Below are positions 12,941 to 24,849 of a stretch of 64,000 bases of DNA, one piece after another. The first letter of the stretch is position 1; the number at the start of each line of letters is the position of its first letter. The translations under genes and the position numbers were made by a program. The notes beneath the pieces were generated by a model. That model had not been told where the DNA came from. It did no database searches and was given only the letters and a program-made list of their open reading frames with translations. The DNA comes from Ischnura elegans (Eukaryota > Arthropoda > Insecta > Odonata > Coenagrionidae). The stretch spans positions 132,556,198 through 132,620,197 of the forward strand of contig NC_060246.1 of NCBI RefSeq assembly GCF_921293095.1. The letters run 5' to 3'.

Positions 12941-14206
12941 CAAGAAATCTTCATCCCTACCCCTGAACTCATTGGGTGCACCAGGTTCTAACAATTGGAC
13001 TTCACTGATTCTTCAGAAACACACTGCAATTCTATAGAGAAGTTTCAGGCTCCTTTACTCCAACATTGTTTGATGAATCTTTAAGTGCAACCTTCCCTTC
13101 TTAGGAGGCACTCATGCAACAGAAAACAGAATAGATAAGCTTTACACTTATATGTGCACATGCTAAAGCAATCAAAAGAGCAAATTATTAAGTGCAAATA
13201 TTTACCTGGTGATGGTGGTTTCAGTATCCTATCATCATCAGTCTCCATTGATGAAGAATTACTTATATTTGGATACTTTCAATTCTTTTTTGTCCTTTTC
13301 CTTTCCCAGTCTTTTTAAATTTCAGCAACAAAAAAATGCCTCCACATCTGAATCTTCACAAGTAGCCATCTCTGTTCAATAGCAATGGCTGCCACAACAG
13401 TCTCTGGAAGATAATTATATTACAATGTCACCATTTGCCACACATGTCAAAGCATGCACTCAATGTCAAAATTAACTAAAATAAAAAAAATAATACTTGG
13501 CTTAGCAAACTAGTAACATGTACATTGTACATCCAAGTCAGTGCTCTCACACATACCATGAAACAACCCCTATGAATACATTTAAACAGCACCCTGCTCT
13601 TGCAAGTCGAAAATTTTAATCCTCATTTTTAACTAAACAAAACAAATATTGTCCCTAACTCACCAAATGGTGCATGCAGAACTTCACGCCCATGATATCC
13701 CATTCATCACTGAGTTGAGAGCCATTTTATGACCTGTGATACTGAAGACCAGTTATAGCTCTCATTGGGGTAATATTCAATAACCTTATCTGCCTCCAAT
13801 TTCACCCATGACTACGTAACAGCCTGCACTGTGAGGCCAGTACATTTTTCATGTGGAAGAAATATTACCACAAGCCAAGGCATCCTAAAAAAAGTGGGGA
13901 AAAAACATGACTATGAGGAGTCACTCTTCAGTTACTAAAACACATGAGATCATAAAATTCCATTGAAAGCAAAGTTAATTATTGTAAATAATGGCTAGTT
14001 AAGAATGATGCATTAAATGATTGTATACTCCAGTAACTGAGGAAAAATCTCACAGCAATTCCACTAAATTTTGGTCCTAAATTCGAAATTTCAAGGGTGT
14101 TGGACAGGGGGTGACTTCTCACCAACATGCAGTAAATACTGCACTCCACGGAAAGAAAACTGAAGTGTTCCATCGTGAACCAACAAACGCGCAGCAAGAG
14201 CACTCA

Positions 14207-14470
14207 CCAGACATCCATCAATCCATTCAACAGAAACACAACAGAACTAATGCAATGGTAATGAAAACATAAGTGTACTGTTAACGAATTTCACAATGAA
14301 CGACAGTAAACTGTGTCTAGACTTACCTTTCATAGACATAGAGTCATGGTGGAATACGGTGGTTGAACCCTCGAAGAGACTTCTAACTTGCACTGCCCTT
14401 CCCAAAGTCAAAAAAACTTCTTATAACCACCGAACACTGTTTCTCACTATGATCACAATTTAACAGGAGT
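14207..14470 (-). other. Possible minus-strand spliced leader exons in the 9.3-kb element
   Basis: On the minus strand, ...ATGTCTATGAAAG is followed by a perfect donor GTAAGT at 14326-14321. A second GTGAGT donor follows GGATGTCTG near 14207. A CpG-rich stretch lies upstream at about 14800-14930, with a 29-codon frame starting MRATRNALREERK. Further downstream, a frame reading NSSSMETDDDRILKPPSP ends at a GTAAAT donor near 13205. Together they suggest a spliced transcript, but no frame could be joined and no protein family is recognised. Confidence 0.25.
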
Positions 14471-15439
14471 TGAAATCACTCGCGAAAACTTACGTTAGCG
14501 AAAATTACAAACGAAAATTCACGTCAGTGAAAATTACGAATACAATACGGCTAAAGTACGACGGGTGGATATGATGATCGGATATGAAGATGAAATTAAA
14601 TGAAAAGTGAAAATGGAGAAGCTGAAACCACGTTAAGTTTGATGGATGAAGTTATTGAACAATTTATGTGAAAATGAAAGTTATTGAAAAAAGCTATTTA
14701 AAGGTTTAGTGAACCATAACCGTCCTTCGACTACTCAAAAAGAAGAAAAGCATCGCGACGAACTTAAAGCACGAATTCACAACATCAACAAATTTACTAA
14801 TTGTAAGATGCCATGATGGTGTTCACGGTGGCGGCGGATAACGGATTCTTCCGTTCTTCCCGAAGTGCATTTCGCGTTGCGCGCATGATGGTCTCGGATA
14901 GCCTCGGTCGTGAGCAGACGATATGATGAGTCTTAAATTTCACATAAAGGAAGGAATCGTAATGGTACAACATCGAATTATCAATCGTATTTAAGTAATA
15001 TCACTTCAATGATAACGAATATCCAGAGATCCATCAACCTTGAGAGACATTTATATTATAATATCTCAATCTTTTTCCATCGCCACCGAGTGACTTGGAG
15101 ACATATTAATTAATTAATCCACAAAATCGTCGAATAAATACAACTTATCCCATAAAACACATTATGCAAAGTTAATTGCGTAAGTCGTTAAACATTTTAT
15201 TTACAGCAGATCGTTAATTAGAGCGAATGAATTCACATAAAATAGGATATGAAGCAGCCGTCCAAACTGAGCAACTACACGGCAACGCGTTGCCGTCATG
15301 TTGCTATCATCCACGGCGCAACGTCAAAGGATAAACTGTTGCCGCCTCGTTGCCTTGGACGTTTACATAAACGTCGGAGAGTGTGCTAGCTGGGGATGCT
15401 CAACATCAATTAGATTCATAGTAATTTGGAATTCTATAA

Positions 15440-15790
15440 ATGATAATAAAAAATACTTGTGATTTTTAATAAAGCATCAATTACTCTATCTCATGTTTTT
15501 TTAATCCATATTATTAACCTTTTTCCTCAAGTCAGTGTATTATTGTGAAGTGGCTACTTAATGCATTTTTCCACCTAATAATCTATGACATTGATAAGGG
15601 CACATTAAAAGCTAGTTGAATTAATAAATTATTAATTTCATTGTAATTTGAAATGCTTGGAATTTGTATGTGATATAAATAGATATTTGTACCTTTTTAA
15701 TAAAATATCAATTATTATGAGTCATGTTTTCTCAATCCAAATAAACAATCTTTTTCCTTCAAGTCAGTTTATTATTGCATAGTGGTTAGT
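15440..15790. repeat. Two-copy ~237-bp tandem duplication
   Basis: AATAAAGCATCAATTACT...CATGTTTTTTTAATCCA at 15470 recurs as AATAAAATATCAATTATT...CATGTTTTCTCAATCCA at about 15700. Both continue into CTTTTTCCTxxAAGTCAGT. Non-coding part of the 9.3-kb element. Confidence 0.65.
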
Positions 15791-16196
15791 TAATTTTTAA
15801 AGATTTTGCTTATTGGGTGCTTGATAATATAATTCTTGTTGGAGCTAAGGGGTGAATAGGTAGAGATCTTATTGTGGTGGTCAGAGGGTTTTCCCTTCAG
15901 GGAAGCTTCCTCAATATATACCATTAATTGTAACGCAAAGGTTCCTTGATAAAAGTTCAAATGAAAAGCAGTACTACAATGTATCCCAGGAAAATCTAGA
16001 TACTGAAATCTGTATTTAATCCCTGAAAAATCTGTATCGTGGGGCGAGATATTACATGTATTAAATCTAGATATAATATGAGAAAAAGAGGACATAGCAA
16101 CACCTTTGCAACAGATTAAATCTAGATATTATTGAGATTTCGTGGATTTCAAAATACGTGTTTAATCCAGATTTAATCCTTTCTGCGTTTGTAGGG

Positions 16197-17330
16197 AAGG
16201 ATTTTCGTATCCTAATCTCATTTTTAATATTTTCATTCAGCGTATTTAAATCCCTTTTATGACAAGGATTTTCTTTCCCATTTTCATATCTAAATCACAT
16301 TTTTTTTCAAAATGCCTTTTGAATACTTGGTCATAACAAGGATTTTCATTTTTAAATCACATTAACTTTTTTTTCACTCTTCGTAGTGAATTCGCGTTTA
16401 TAACGAGGATTTTCATACTCAAATCACATTTTTAATTTTTTTACTCTGCCTTGTGAAATCTTTTCGTAACAAGGATTTTCACATCCAAATCTCATTTTTA
16501 TTTTTTCACTCTTCTTAGTGAAATTGCGTTTATAACAATGATTTTCATATCCAAATCACTTTTTTTATTTTCTCACTCGTTGTAGTGCAATCGCGTTTAT
16601 AACAATGATTATCATATGCAAATCTGAAATTTAATTTTTTCTTTATGCGCAATGAAATCGCTTTTATTAGAAGAATATATATTTCCAATTTAATTTTTTT
16701 ATTTATTCACTCTGCCTTGTGAAATCTTATTCACAACAAGGATTTTCATATCCAAATCACTTTTTTAATTTTTACACCTTACGCATTGAAATCGCTTTTA
16801 TGTCAAGGATTTTCATTTTCAAATCTTATTTATAATGTTTTCACTCTACATTGTGAAATCGCGATTATAACAAGGATTTTCAATTCCAAATCATCTTGTA
16901 ATTATTTCACTTAACATTGTGAAATCTTGTTCATAACAAGGATTTTCATATCCAAATCACATTTTTAATTTTTTCACTTTTCGTATAGATATCGCATTAA
17001 TTAGAAGGATTTTCATTTCCAAATCATTTTTACAACAACGTTATAACAAGGATTTTCATACTAAAATAAGATTTTTATTTTTTTCACTCTGCGTATTGAT
17101 ATCTCGTTTATAACGAGTATTTTCATATCCATATCTCATTTTTAATGTTTTCACTCCGCGAATTGAAATCGCTTTTATAACAAGGATTTTCATTTCCAAA
17201 TCATTTTTTTAGTTTTTTCACTCTGCCTCTTGAAATCTTGTCAAAACAAGGCTTTTCATATCCAATTCTTATTTTTAATTTTTTTACTCTTCGTAATAAA
17301 ATCGTGTTTATTAAAGGTATTTTCAATATA
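16197..17330. repeat. ~66-bp satellite array, segment 4 (right end)
   Basis: Satellite resumes exactly in register after the 9.3-kb insertion (AAGGATTTTCGTATCC) and fades out near 17330 into non-repetitive DNA. Confidence 0.92.
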
Positions 17331-19360
17331 ATATATGAAAAGATGATAATCACTGTACTGACTTCATTCAAATGTTTTTTCTAAACCCTTTTTACCTAAA
17401 ATGGATCACAGAGTATATTTTTAACATGAATGAATGCATTTATTCTTACCAATAATATGTCACATGGATACCTAATCTATTTAAGCTTTCGTTAACCATA
17501 ACTGTGAGATAACAGAAGTTTCAACAGTTAAGTATAGCTAACTACCATTACTGATTAAGAGTGCCAACAGAAATTACATCTCCCCGGAATTAGTCTGCGA
17601 TAAAAACAAGTAGCAGCAATCACTGATAATTCTGTGGCAATATCAATGAAACTTATTTAATTAAATTGGAAAAACTCATGTGATATATCTTTTTTAAATA
17701 ATTCCTCAAGCCATTGCCACAAAGTATCACCATGTTATTGTCACTTTCATGAGTGTCATTTTAGGCATTTAATATTTAAGTTCTTAATTATTAGAGTTTA
17801 CCAAATTAATGTGGGGCCAAAGCATGTGAGTGATCTTGCATAAGGCAGGACTGGGAATTAACCCCAAAGTTAACATCAAGTGGATGTAGGTAATATTCTA
17901 TCTGAACAATGAAATGAACAACATTTAGAGAACAAAAATTTATTTTGGCAAAGACATACAACATTGATAAGTATATACACTTAATATTATATCTTCGCAA
18001 TGAAATTAACAACATTTAGAGAACAAAAAATGTATTTTGGCAAAGACATACAACATTTCAGGAGTAAAAAATAGCATTTATGTTCACAAAATTTCATATC
18101 AACATTCACTTATTGATATGTTGGCAGAGCAGCAAGGTCAGAAAGACCAAATAATGCACCAATATTGACGAAAAAGAATAATTATGATAAATACAGGAAA
18201 TGTATTACAACAAGATTGAAAACCTAACTTAATATTGAAAGCTTGAAATTTATAATTTACATCAACATAGCTGAAGGAAATGCGTACATCAGAACAAGAG
18301 TCTACAAAATTGAAGTATTATCTATGAATGCTGAGTGGAGCATTACCTTTTAAGTGCTCTAACAGATCAACAGAGCAGACTAAATCAATGTTTTAATGCC
18401 AATATTTCCATCTAAAAAATATTGCCATCATTTCCACTAAATTAGCAATGACAAGAAATCATTTCAATTCTTTACAGTGAAGCATTTGAAATAAAAAAAC
18501 ATTAACAATCCAAACTAAAATGACTTGCCGTTTCAGGTACAGATCAATAAGGTCCCCCATTATAGACAGCAAAAAGCTAGATATTACAGTGCTGTATACC
18601 CTTTCTAATCTTAAATGATTTTATTCAAATTTTCAACAATTATGAATGAACTAATCCAATCCTGAAAGTGACAGTGAAAATTGTCTCAAGGAAACAAAAA
18701 GAGCACAAAACTAAATACAAGTTGCACAAATTTTTTAACAAATATCAAGTGAACCAAGGCCTAGTGAATGCAACAATGATTACTTCCAGGATATTGAGTG
18801 AAATAGCAAGATGAGGTTACATTCCCACGTCAGGACCCAGGAACCACAAGATGTGTGGGGCCAACATCACTCCACCGCATAAAAGCAAGAGAAAAGAAAC
18901 AGTATTAGCAGCCTGTACCCAAATTGTAAAACACATGAAGCATAGGGGAGTTATTTAAACATCTTTCATTAGAAATATCAAATTTATATTTTATTTTAAT
19001 GATTGATTAAAATAATATTTATGAGTAACTAAATTTGTTTTCCTTGAGAGAAACATTATGGTTTATAAGAAAAAATTAGGCAAGACAAAAAATTTCATAT
19101 TAATCTAGAAAAAGCTGAACTTAAAAAAATTCTTTTACATTTGCAAGAAGAAATTTTGCATTTGAAGAGCAAGTTTGAAAACAAGATTTCTTAAAAATTG
19201 AATTTTTTTCCATTAGTTTTAATGAGAAATTACCAAGATGAAAGATTGAGCATAAAGGAATGTAAGGTCCTGAAAAGCAAAGTCATCATTAGTAACAAAT
19301 GGCAAGCCAGCATGTAAAATACCATTAAATTTTCCTAATAATTATTTTAAGAGGTCTTTA
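17331..19360. other. Intergenic, no gene seen
   Basis: AT-rich DNA with no convincing frame. A 48-bp segment (ACATTTAGAGAACAAAAA...GGCAAAGACATACAACATT) is repeated directly at about 17920 and 18011. Confidence 0.6.
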
Positions 19361-19405
19361 AGGTCTTTAAAGATAAATTAATTATTAATTTATCTTTAAA
19401 GACCT
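19361..19405. repeat. Perfect 45-bp palindrome
   Basis: AGGTCTTTAAAGATAAATTA through its mirror ending TAATTTATCTTTAAAGACCT: 22-nt arms around a single central base. The left edge also duplicates GGTCTTTA. Could extrude a cruciform. Confidence 0.9.
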
Positions 19406-20440
19406 AAATCTAAATCCAAATTATAACGAACTTAAAAAAGAGAGTGTAGTGAAGCCTAAGTGTACAGCAAACTCCTTTAAGTACTACAACATGAGGCAGA
19501 ATTGAAACTAATTTTCAAAACGAGTTATTGGAGGCATCAGCAGCAGAGCCAGCAAGAAAAGGGGAGTCCCATGGCCCTACCTAATGCCCATCTCTAATAG
19601 TGTGGAAGGCCTCCCCAATTCTTACTCGACACTGGAGAGAAGGAACCACAAGAAGATCAATGGCAGCAATGAGGTGTTACGCATTAGGATACTAGCACAA
19701 GATAAAACCTCATCCAACCTACCGACCTAATGAAGATAAGGATCTTCAAACTTTGGAAAATATCAATGGTATCAGAATTGGGTAAACAAATGGAGGTGCC
19801 CAATCTTAAACTTAATATCTCCATACAACAGACATTTCTCTAAGTCTGAATTCTCTATCGCCCACTAAAGGCAAAATTGAATGGCAATGAAACAAACTGT
19901 CAATGGCACAATGGAGAAGCATGCATAAACTCTCAGAGGTGACCTGACCCTAACCTAAATGACTAACACATGAGAATAAATACATAACTACACCAGTACA
20001 CCATGGCCACTTGTAGCATTACCATTCAATTCCAACTTAAGGGCCCTACAATGGGTGCAATACTGGCCTATGTGATTTGCCAGTGGAGCAGTTCCTGGAT
20101 CATGCAAGGAAAGGAGCCGAGTCCCTACCACAACACAGCAAGGTCCAACGGTGGCAGATACTCTGCTTTCCATCAACGGTCCCACGATGCACACAAATTA
20201 TCACTTAAGAACACTAGCCCCCAAACTCTGGTGCACATATTCACAAACACAGGGGGAACGCACAAATGACCATTCACTTAACACTAAACAGTTATCTTCG
20301 GTGCCGGCAGGAAATAAGCCTCACGAACAGCATGGAAGTGATGAAAGGAACATTAAGGAGGGTAGTGTAATTGTGAGTATGATGTGAAAGAGATTGAAAT
20401 ATCCTATGAAATGTACTCCAAAACTCATGTGTGTGATGCA
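19406..20440. other. Intergenic, no gene seen
   Basis: Mixed-composition DNA. Frames of 68-88 codons at 19988-20387 overlap each other on both strands and resemble no family, so I treat them as chance. Confidence 0.55.
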
Positions 20441-20447
20441 ACCAGCC

Positions 20448-20820
20448 ACATTTCACCTCCAATGGAGCATATACGCAAGAGGAGCCACTATCGCACTAGA
20501 ATTATATGCATGCATTATGTTTTGAATTATGACCCTATTCCATAGTGACCCAGGCAGTCACATTTCACCTCCCACGGGCGACGGCCCTTTTGTGAGAGGA
20601 GCCCCTATCAATCTAGCATTTTAAGTCGTGACCCTATTCCATAGTGACCCAGGCAGTCACATTTCACCTCCCACGGGCGACGGCCCTTTTGTGAGAGGAG
20701 CCCCTATCGAGCTAGCATTTTAAGTCGTGACCCTATTTCATAGTGACCCAGGCAGTCACGTTTCACCTCTCACGGGCGACGGCCCTTATGTGAGAGGAGC
20801 CCCTATCAATCTAGCATTTG
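20448..20820. repeat. 99-bp tandem repeat, 3-4 copies
   Basis: The unit contains GACCCAGGCAGTCACATTTC, CACGGGCGACGGCCC, GTGAGAGGAGCCCCTATC and GTCGTGACCCTATTCCATAG. The motif CAGGCAGTCAC falls at about 20551, 20650 and 20749 (period 99). A diverged first copy begins near 20448 and contains a small insertion. The unit is GC-richer than its surroundings. Confidence 0.88.
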
Positions 20821-20996
20821 TTTCTGTACGAAATCGAAATCACGGAGGTGAATGAATGTGAACCACAGTCAAGCAGCGAAGCAAAGCCAGCGAAACGTCC
20901 CGACTGAAGACCATAGAACCTTGATGAGCACGAACCACAAATGAGAGCACCGACAAAATGACCGTGCACTGGAGAAGCTGCGCAATTTATAGAGAA

Positions 20997-21666
20997 TAGT
21001 GATGAGCGATATATCGCTAACTGTGATTGAATCACCGTTACTGAAAAGTAGCAGTCACTGTCGGTGATTCAATATTCGAAATCACTGTGATCGGTGATTC
21101 TATCACTGGATTCGGTGAAGATAGCTCTGGCTGCTACCAAGTGATATGCGATATATCGCAACCTGTGATTGAAGAGAAGTAGCCGATCACTGCCGGTGAC
21201 TAAATTACCAAATACTCTAAATCACTGCGACTGTGAATACGGTGAAGTTAGCTTCGGCAGCTACCATGATGCTACCAATAGTAAAATAAGGATGTCTTAT
21301 TCATCTTGTATGATAAATAAGACATTCTGTGCGAAATATACAGCTAAAGCTTTGAATTATGATGGTTTGATTATAAATATGTATAAAAAATGATTGCCCC
21401 TTATCAATTCTTTTACCACTTCAAATTTACTTAATTATTGTAATATAAACTCGGAATTAGAACTATTCCCTCAAAAAAAATATTTTGCCTAATTTTACAA
21501 TTTTCTATAAGTTTATTTGTTCCTATTGAGGAGAGCTCATTCCTTGGAATTGGACAAAGTAGCAGGAATAGCAGCGCCACAAATCACAGTTAAGAATCAC
21601 CGTTACTGATGAGTAGCAGTCACAGGTAACGAAGTGATCCGAAAATCACAGTTCCGCTCATCACTA
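20997..21666. mobile_element. Non-autonomous hAT element, 670 bp, with 8-bp target duplication
   Basis: ATAGAGAA is duplicated at 20989-20996 and 21667-21674. Inverted ends are TAGTGATGAGCGATATATCG (left) and TAGTGATGAGCGGAACTGTG (inward from right). Repeats of GTGATTGAATCACCGTTACT-like sequence lie under both ends. No transposase. Confidence 0.9.
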
Positions 21667-21884
21667 ATAGAGAAGTTTACTGGCGAGAGGGGAGGGTGTC
21701 GAGGGGTTCAGGGGGTTGCCACCTCATCACCCCCTCCACACCTTCCTCTCCTCTCCCCCGCCTCCTCACTGTTCCCTGCCTTGCAAGCAGCGAGCAGCCG
21801 GGCGAGTCCCTCGCGAGTGACATTGCAGTTTTTGGGAATTCGATAGCGCACCCGTGTGGGAGACTACAACGATCGACTCACAGT

Positions 21885-22160
21885 CAGGGGCGGTCGGGAG
21901 TGAATGGGGACCCTCGGCTGGGGCTCTTATCATGATCTTATTCCGGGAACCTCAACCGGAAATTTTCAGGAAATTTTATGCCCGAAAATGGATTCATTTC
22001 GCTACTCTGTCTCTTATTAACTTGGTAAAAGTTAATCAAAAATAGCAATTCAGTAAGAAAAAAATACCATGGAAAGTGAGAATTTCATAGCTTATAAAAT
22101 GCACTATGGGTGGAAAAAAGTATCCCAACAGTTTGTGCCGCCACCATTGCTTCGCAGGAG
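21885..22160. mobile_element. Fragment related to the hAT-like element at 32254
   Basis: Begins CAGGGGCGGTCGGGAG and runs through ACCCTCGGCTGGGGCTCTTA, AATAGCAATTCAGTA and GAGAATTTCATAGCTTATA. These appear in the same order in the element at 32254-32480. The right terminus was not found, so it may be truncated. Confidence 0.55.
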
Positions 22161-22649
22161 AATGGATCCCTTCCTAAATATATATAAACCTTGGAATGAG
22201 ACGAGGGAAATTCAAATACGGTCTTTTTTCAGCCAACAAGGTCGTGACGGTGAATTTGCCTGCCTCGAACCGAGGCTCGAACGTATTTCGTACTCCTCTC
22301 TAGAATGTTAGCGCATTCGATATCCTTACGAATTGTGCCTTCCTTTTACCCGCTATCTCCCTCTAACCCTCCTTTCCGTTCCTTCTTCGCACCTGCTCTG
22401 GCACTCGGATTAAATTCACTTAAAGCCCATCTCCACTTCCTCATTTTCTCGTCTCTCAACATTTACGGGATAAATATTCGCTAGACGTAATCTGCAAGGC
22501 AGCAATGGCGTGGAGCGATTTTGAGCATAATGAGCATGGTCATAACTTTTATATTCAAATTATGAATATATTTCGTAGAGTAATTGTCGCATGTAGTCTT
22601 TAATCCCAAATATAATAAGATCGTTTGCCTGTCAGACTCTGGTGCCCAG

Positions 22650-24840
22650 GGGCCTAAGTCTGTAACTTCGTTTTCTCCCGAGTTGGGAGAAAAGAGACTC
22701 GTGAAGCTCCAGTTTCATCCAACTGAAGTCTGTAACGGTAACGGAGAAAACTTTCTCCCAGTAACGGAGACTCTGACTCTCCTGGAGAGTATCTTTCTCC
22801 CGACTGAAGTCCGTAACGCGATTTGGAGACTCTGACGCGCCCTGGACGGGAGCTTGGGAGTCACCCGCCCGGGACCCGGCGATTCATTTTCTCCATAGGA
22901 GAAACGAGGAAAATACCAATGGCGGACCGTTGTGGGCGATCGTACTGCAGTTCTAATTGTATTCTAATATGGTTTTTTACGTATTTGTGACAAAATAGAA
23001 CACTAAAATGCATTCTTCAAGTTAGGCAGGCAACTTATGTAGTGTAATTTGTGACAAGAATAGAAATTTTTGTATGGCTGCATTTGCAAGGAAACTACGT
23101 GCAGTGAACTTTCATTGTGCCTCTAGTATAAGTGAACAAAATTTGTGTCCTTAGTGTACCCCTTAGTGAATTGATTGCACATAGACGATGAAGTAAAGAG
23201 TGAAGTGTGTTGTGAATGTAACATCTTCGACGAAATTATTTCGCACGTATATAATTTAGGCTACGAATCAACTGTATACATTACGATGAAAGGTATCTAA
23301 CTATGTATTGCGAAGGGGATATGTTTCATATTTGAACTAGTCTTACTTTAGGGATACATCGAACGCCTGTTAATTTTCATTCGTTTGTTCGCTTCTAAGT
23401 TCTGTTTGATTTTATTACGTATTGCATCTATTTCCAATTCCCGTTGTGAGATGTGAGGTTTTGGCAATGTTTACATTTCACGCATTTCGTTGTGTTGTTG
23501 TTTGTTTTTGTTTTGGTCATGTTACGGTGAGAGTGATAGTGAAATTCGAAGTTTGTTGGTGTCACAATAACTGGTTTAGCAATTTGTTTCAACCTATTCA
23601 TTTAATTGTCTTCGCAATGTTAATGTGAAATAACGTAATCTGATTCTAAGTCGTTAGTGATGAGTAGGAAGTGAGGTGTAAAGAATCCTTTCGAACTTCA
23701 AGGAGTGCAAATTCTTTTAGTGTGTGCAAAGTGATTGGAAAACCGATTATCATGTTTTATTAGTGTTACATAATGGTGTTTTATATTTATTGTGAGCCAA
23801 GATATTTATTGAAACAGTTGATTCCGAATATAATGATTATAAGTATTAAAAAGATAGAAATGTGTGCGTTGTAGTGCTATATGTGATATGATGAGCAATA
23901 AATATGTACAAGTAAGGGTAATTTTGCTTTGTTTTCTCTATATATACCTCTAGTAAACCATTTTCCCCATGTTTTCGCTATTCTACGCTGTCAGTCTTTG
24001 AAATTTTTAAAAGTAGCGAGGCAGGTTGTTGTGTTTCCTAAACTATAACATTTTGGGAGATTGTAACATATGTTACTAATTGCTGGCACGTAGGTATTTG
24101 CAAGAATAAATATGTACCATTCACACATTTATCTTAACGTTATTTTCTTTACGATTCTTTTCTGCATAGTAAAGTTTTTCAATTTTCTTTTTCCACTCCC
24201 ACATTGCGTATTTCAGCTTTTCGAGGATAAATGCATGTAATACTGACGTTGATAGTTATGTTTTTCCATACTCATCATGCATTCACCAATGAAAGTAAGC
24301 ATCCGAAGTGCAAAAAAATATGCCATATATATCATCAATGAATACAGCGGCCGTTTGTATACAAGATTACCTACATCTAAAACATAAAAATGCTTTGGTG
24401 TTACGCATTAGTCTCTCCTTTTTCAATGGTATAATATACTCTTTTGTGTGTACTAATGAACAAATATATCTGCGATGGATTTAAATCGATTTATCCACTA
24501 TCAATTATAATTTCGATGCATCAATTTCTTTTATTTGAAAGTTTAACTTTAATGATGAACGAGTAGCCCTTATTACAGGTGAGAATCGTTTGATTTCCCT
24601 CTCGTTTTTTTATTTGAAACAAAGCTTTTCTATTGGTTCTTCACGGTATCGCCGGCTTCGGATTCAATATTTTTCATACCTACCTGCCGTTCCTGTCCGA
24701 TACCGAGAATTAGAGTTTTCTCCGGTAGCGGCCAGGAACTGATGTTCTCTCCGCCAAGTTACGGACTACAGTCAGGAGAAAACTACGGGAGAGTACAGAG
24801 TCTCCGGAGAAAGGAGAATTCAAGTTACGGACTTAGGCCC
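22650..24840. mobile_element. PIF/Harbinger-like element, 2,191 bp, 3-bp CAG target duplication
   Basis: Inverted ends GGGCCTAAGTCTGTAACTT and, inward from the right, GGGCCTAAGTCCGTAACTTG, flanked by CAG on both sides (22647-22649, 24841-24843). Sub-terminal GTAACGGA and GGAGAAA motifs repeat at both ends. GGG-starting ends with a 3-bp duplication suggest PIF/Harbinger, although that family more often uses TWA. The interior is AT-rich with no clear transposase. Confidence 0.65.
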
Positions 24841-24849
24841 CAGGAATTA

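Larger units (their letters stand above)
6881..16196. mobile_element. 9.3-kb DNA element with inverted termini, inserted in the satellite
   Basis: Left end CCCTACAAACACAAAAAGGA; right end read inward CCCTACAAACGCAGAAAGGA, then both run on as ATYAAATCTG. Satellite sequence is continuous across the insertion (AACAA on the left, AAGGATTTTCG on the right), so it is one event, probably with a 2-bp AA duplication. Copies of ATTAAATCTAGAT lie near both ends (about 6935-6975; 16040-16175). The interior has CpG-rich patches with TGACGTCA sites, nested inverted repeats and tandem duplications, but no recognisable transposase. Splice-site-bounded fragments on the minus strand near 13200-14330 hint at a spliced gene. 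Superfamily not assigned. Confidence 0.75.
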
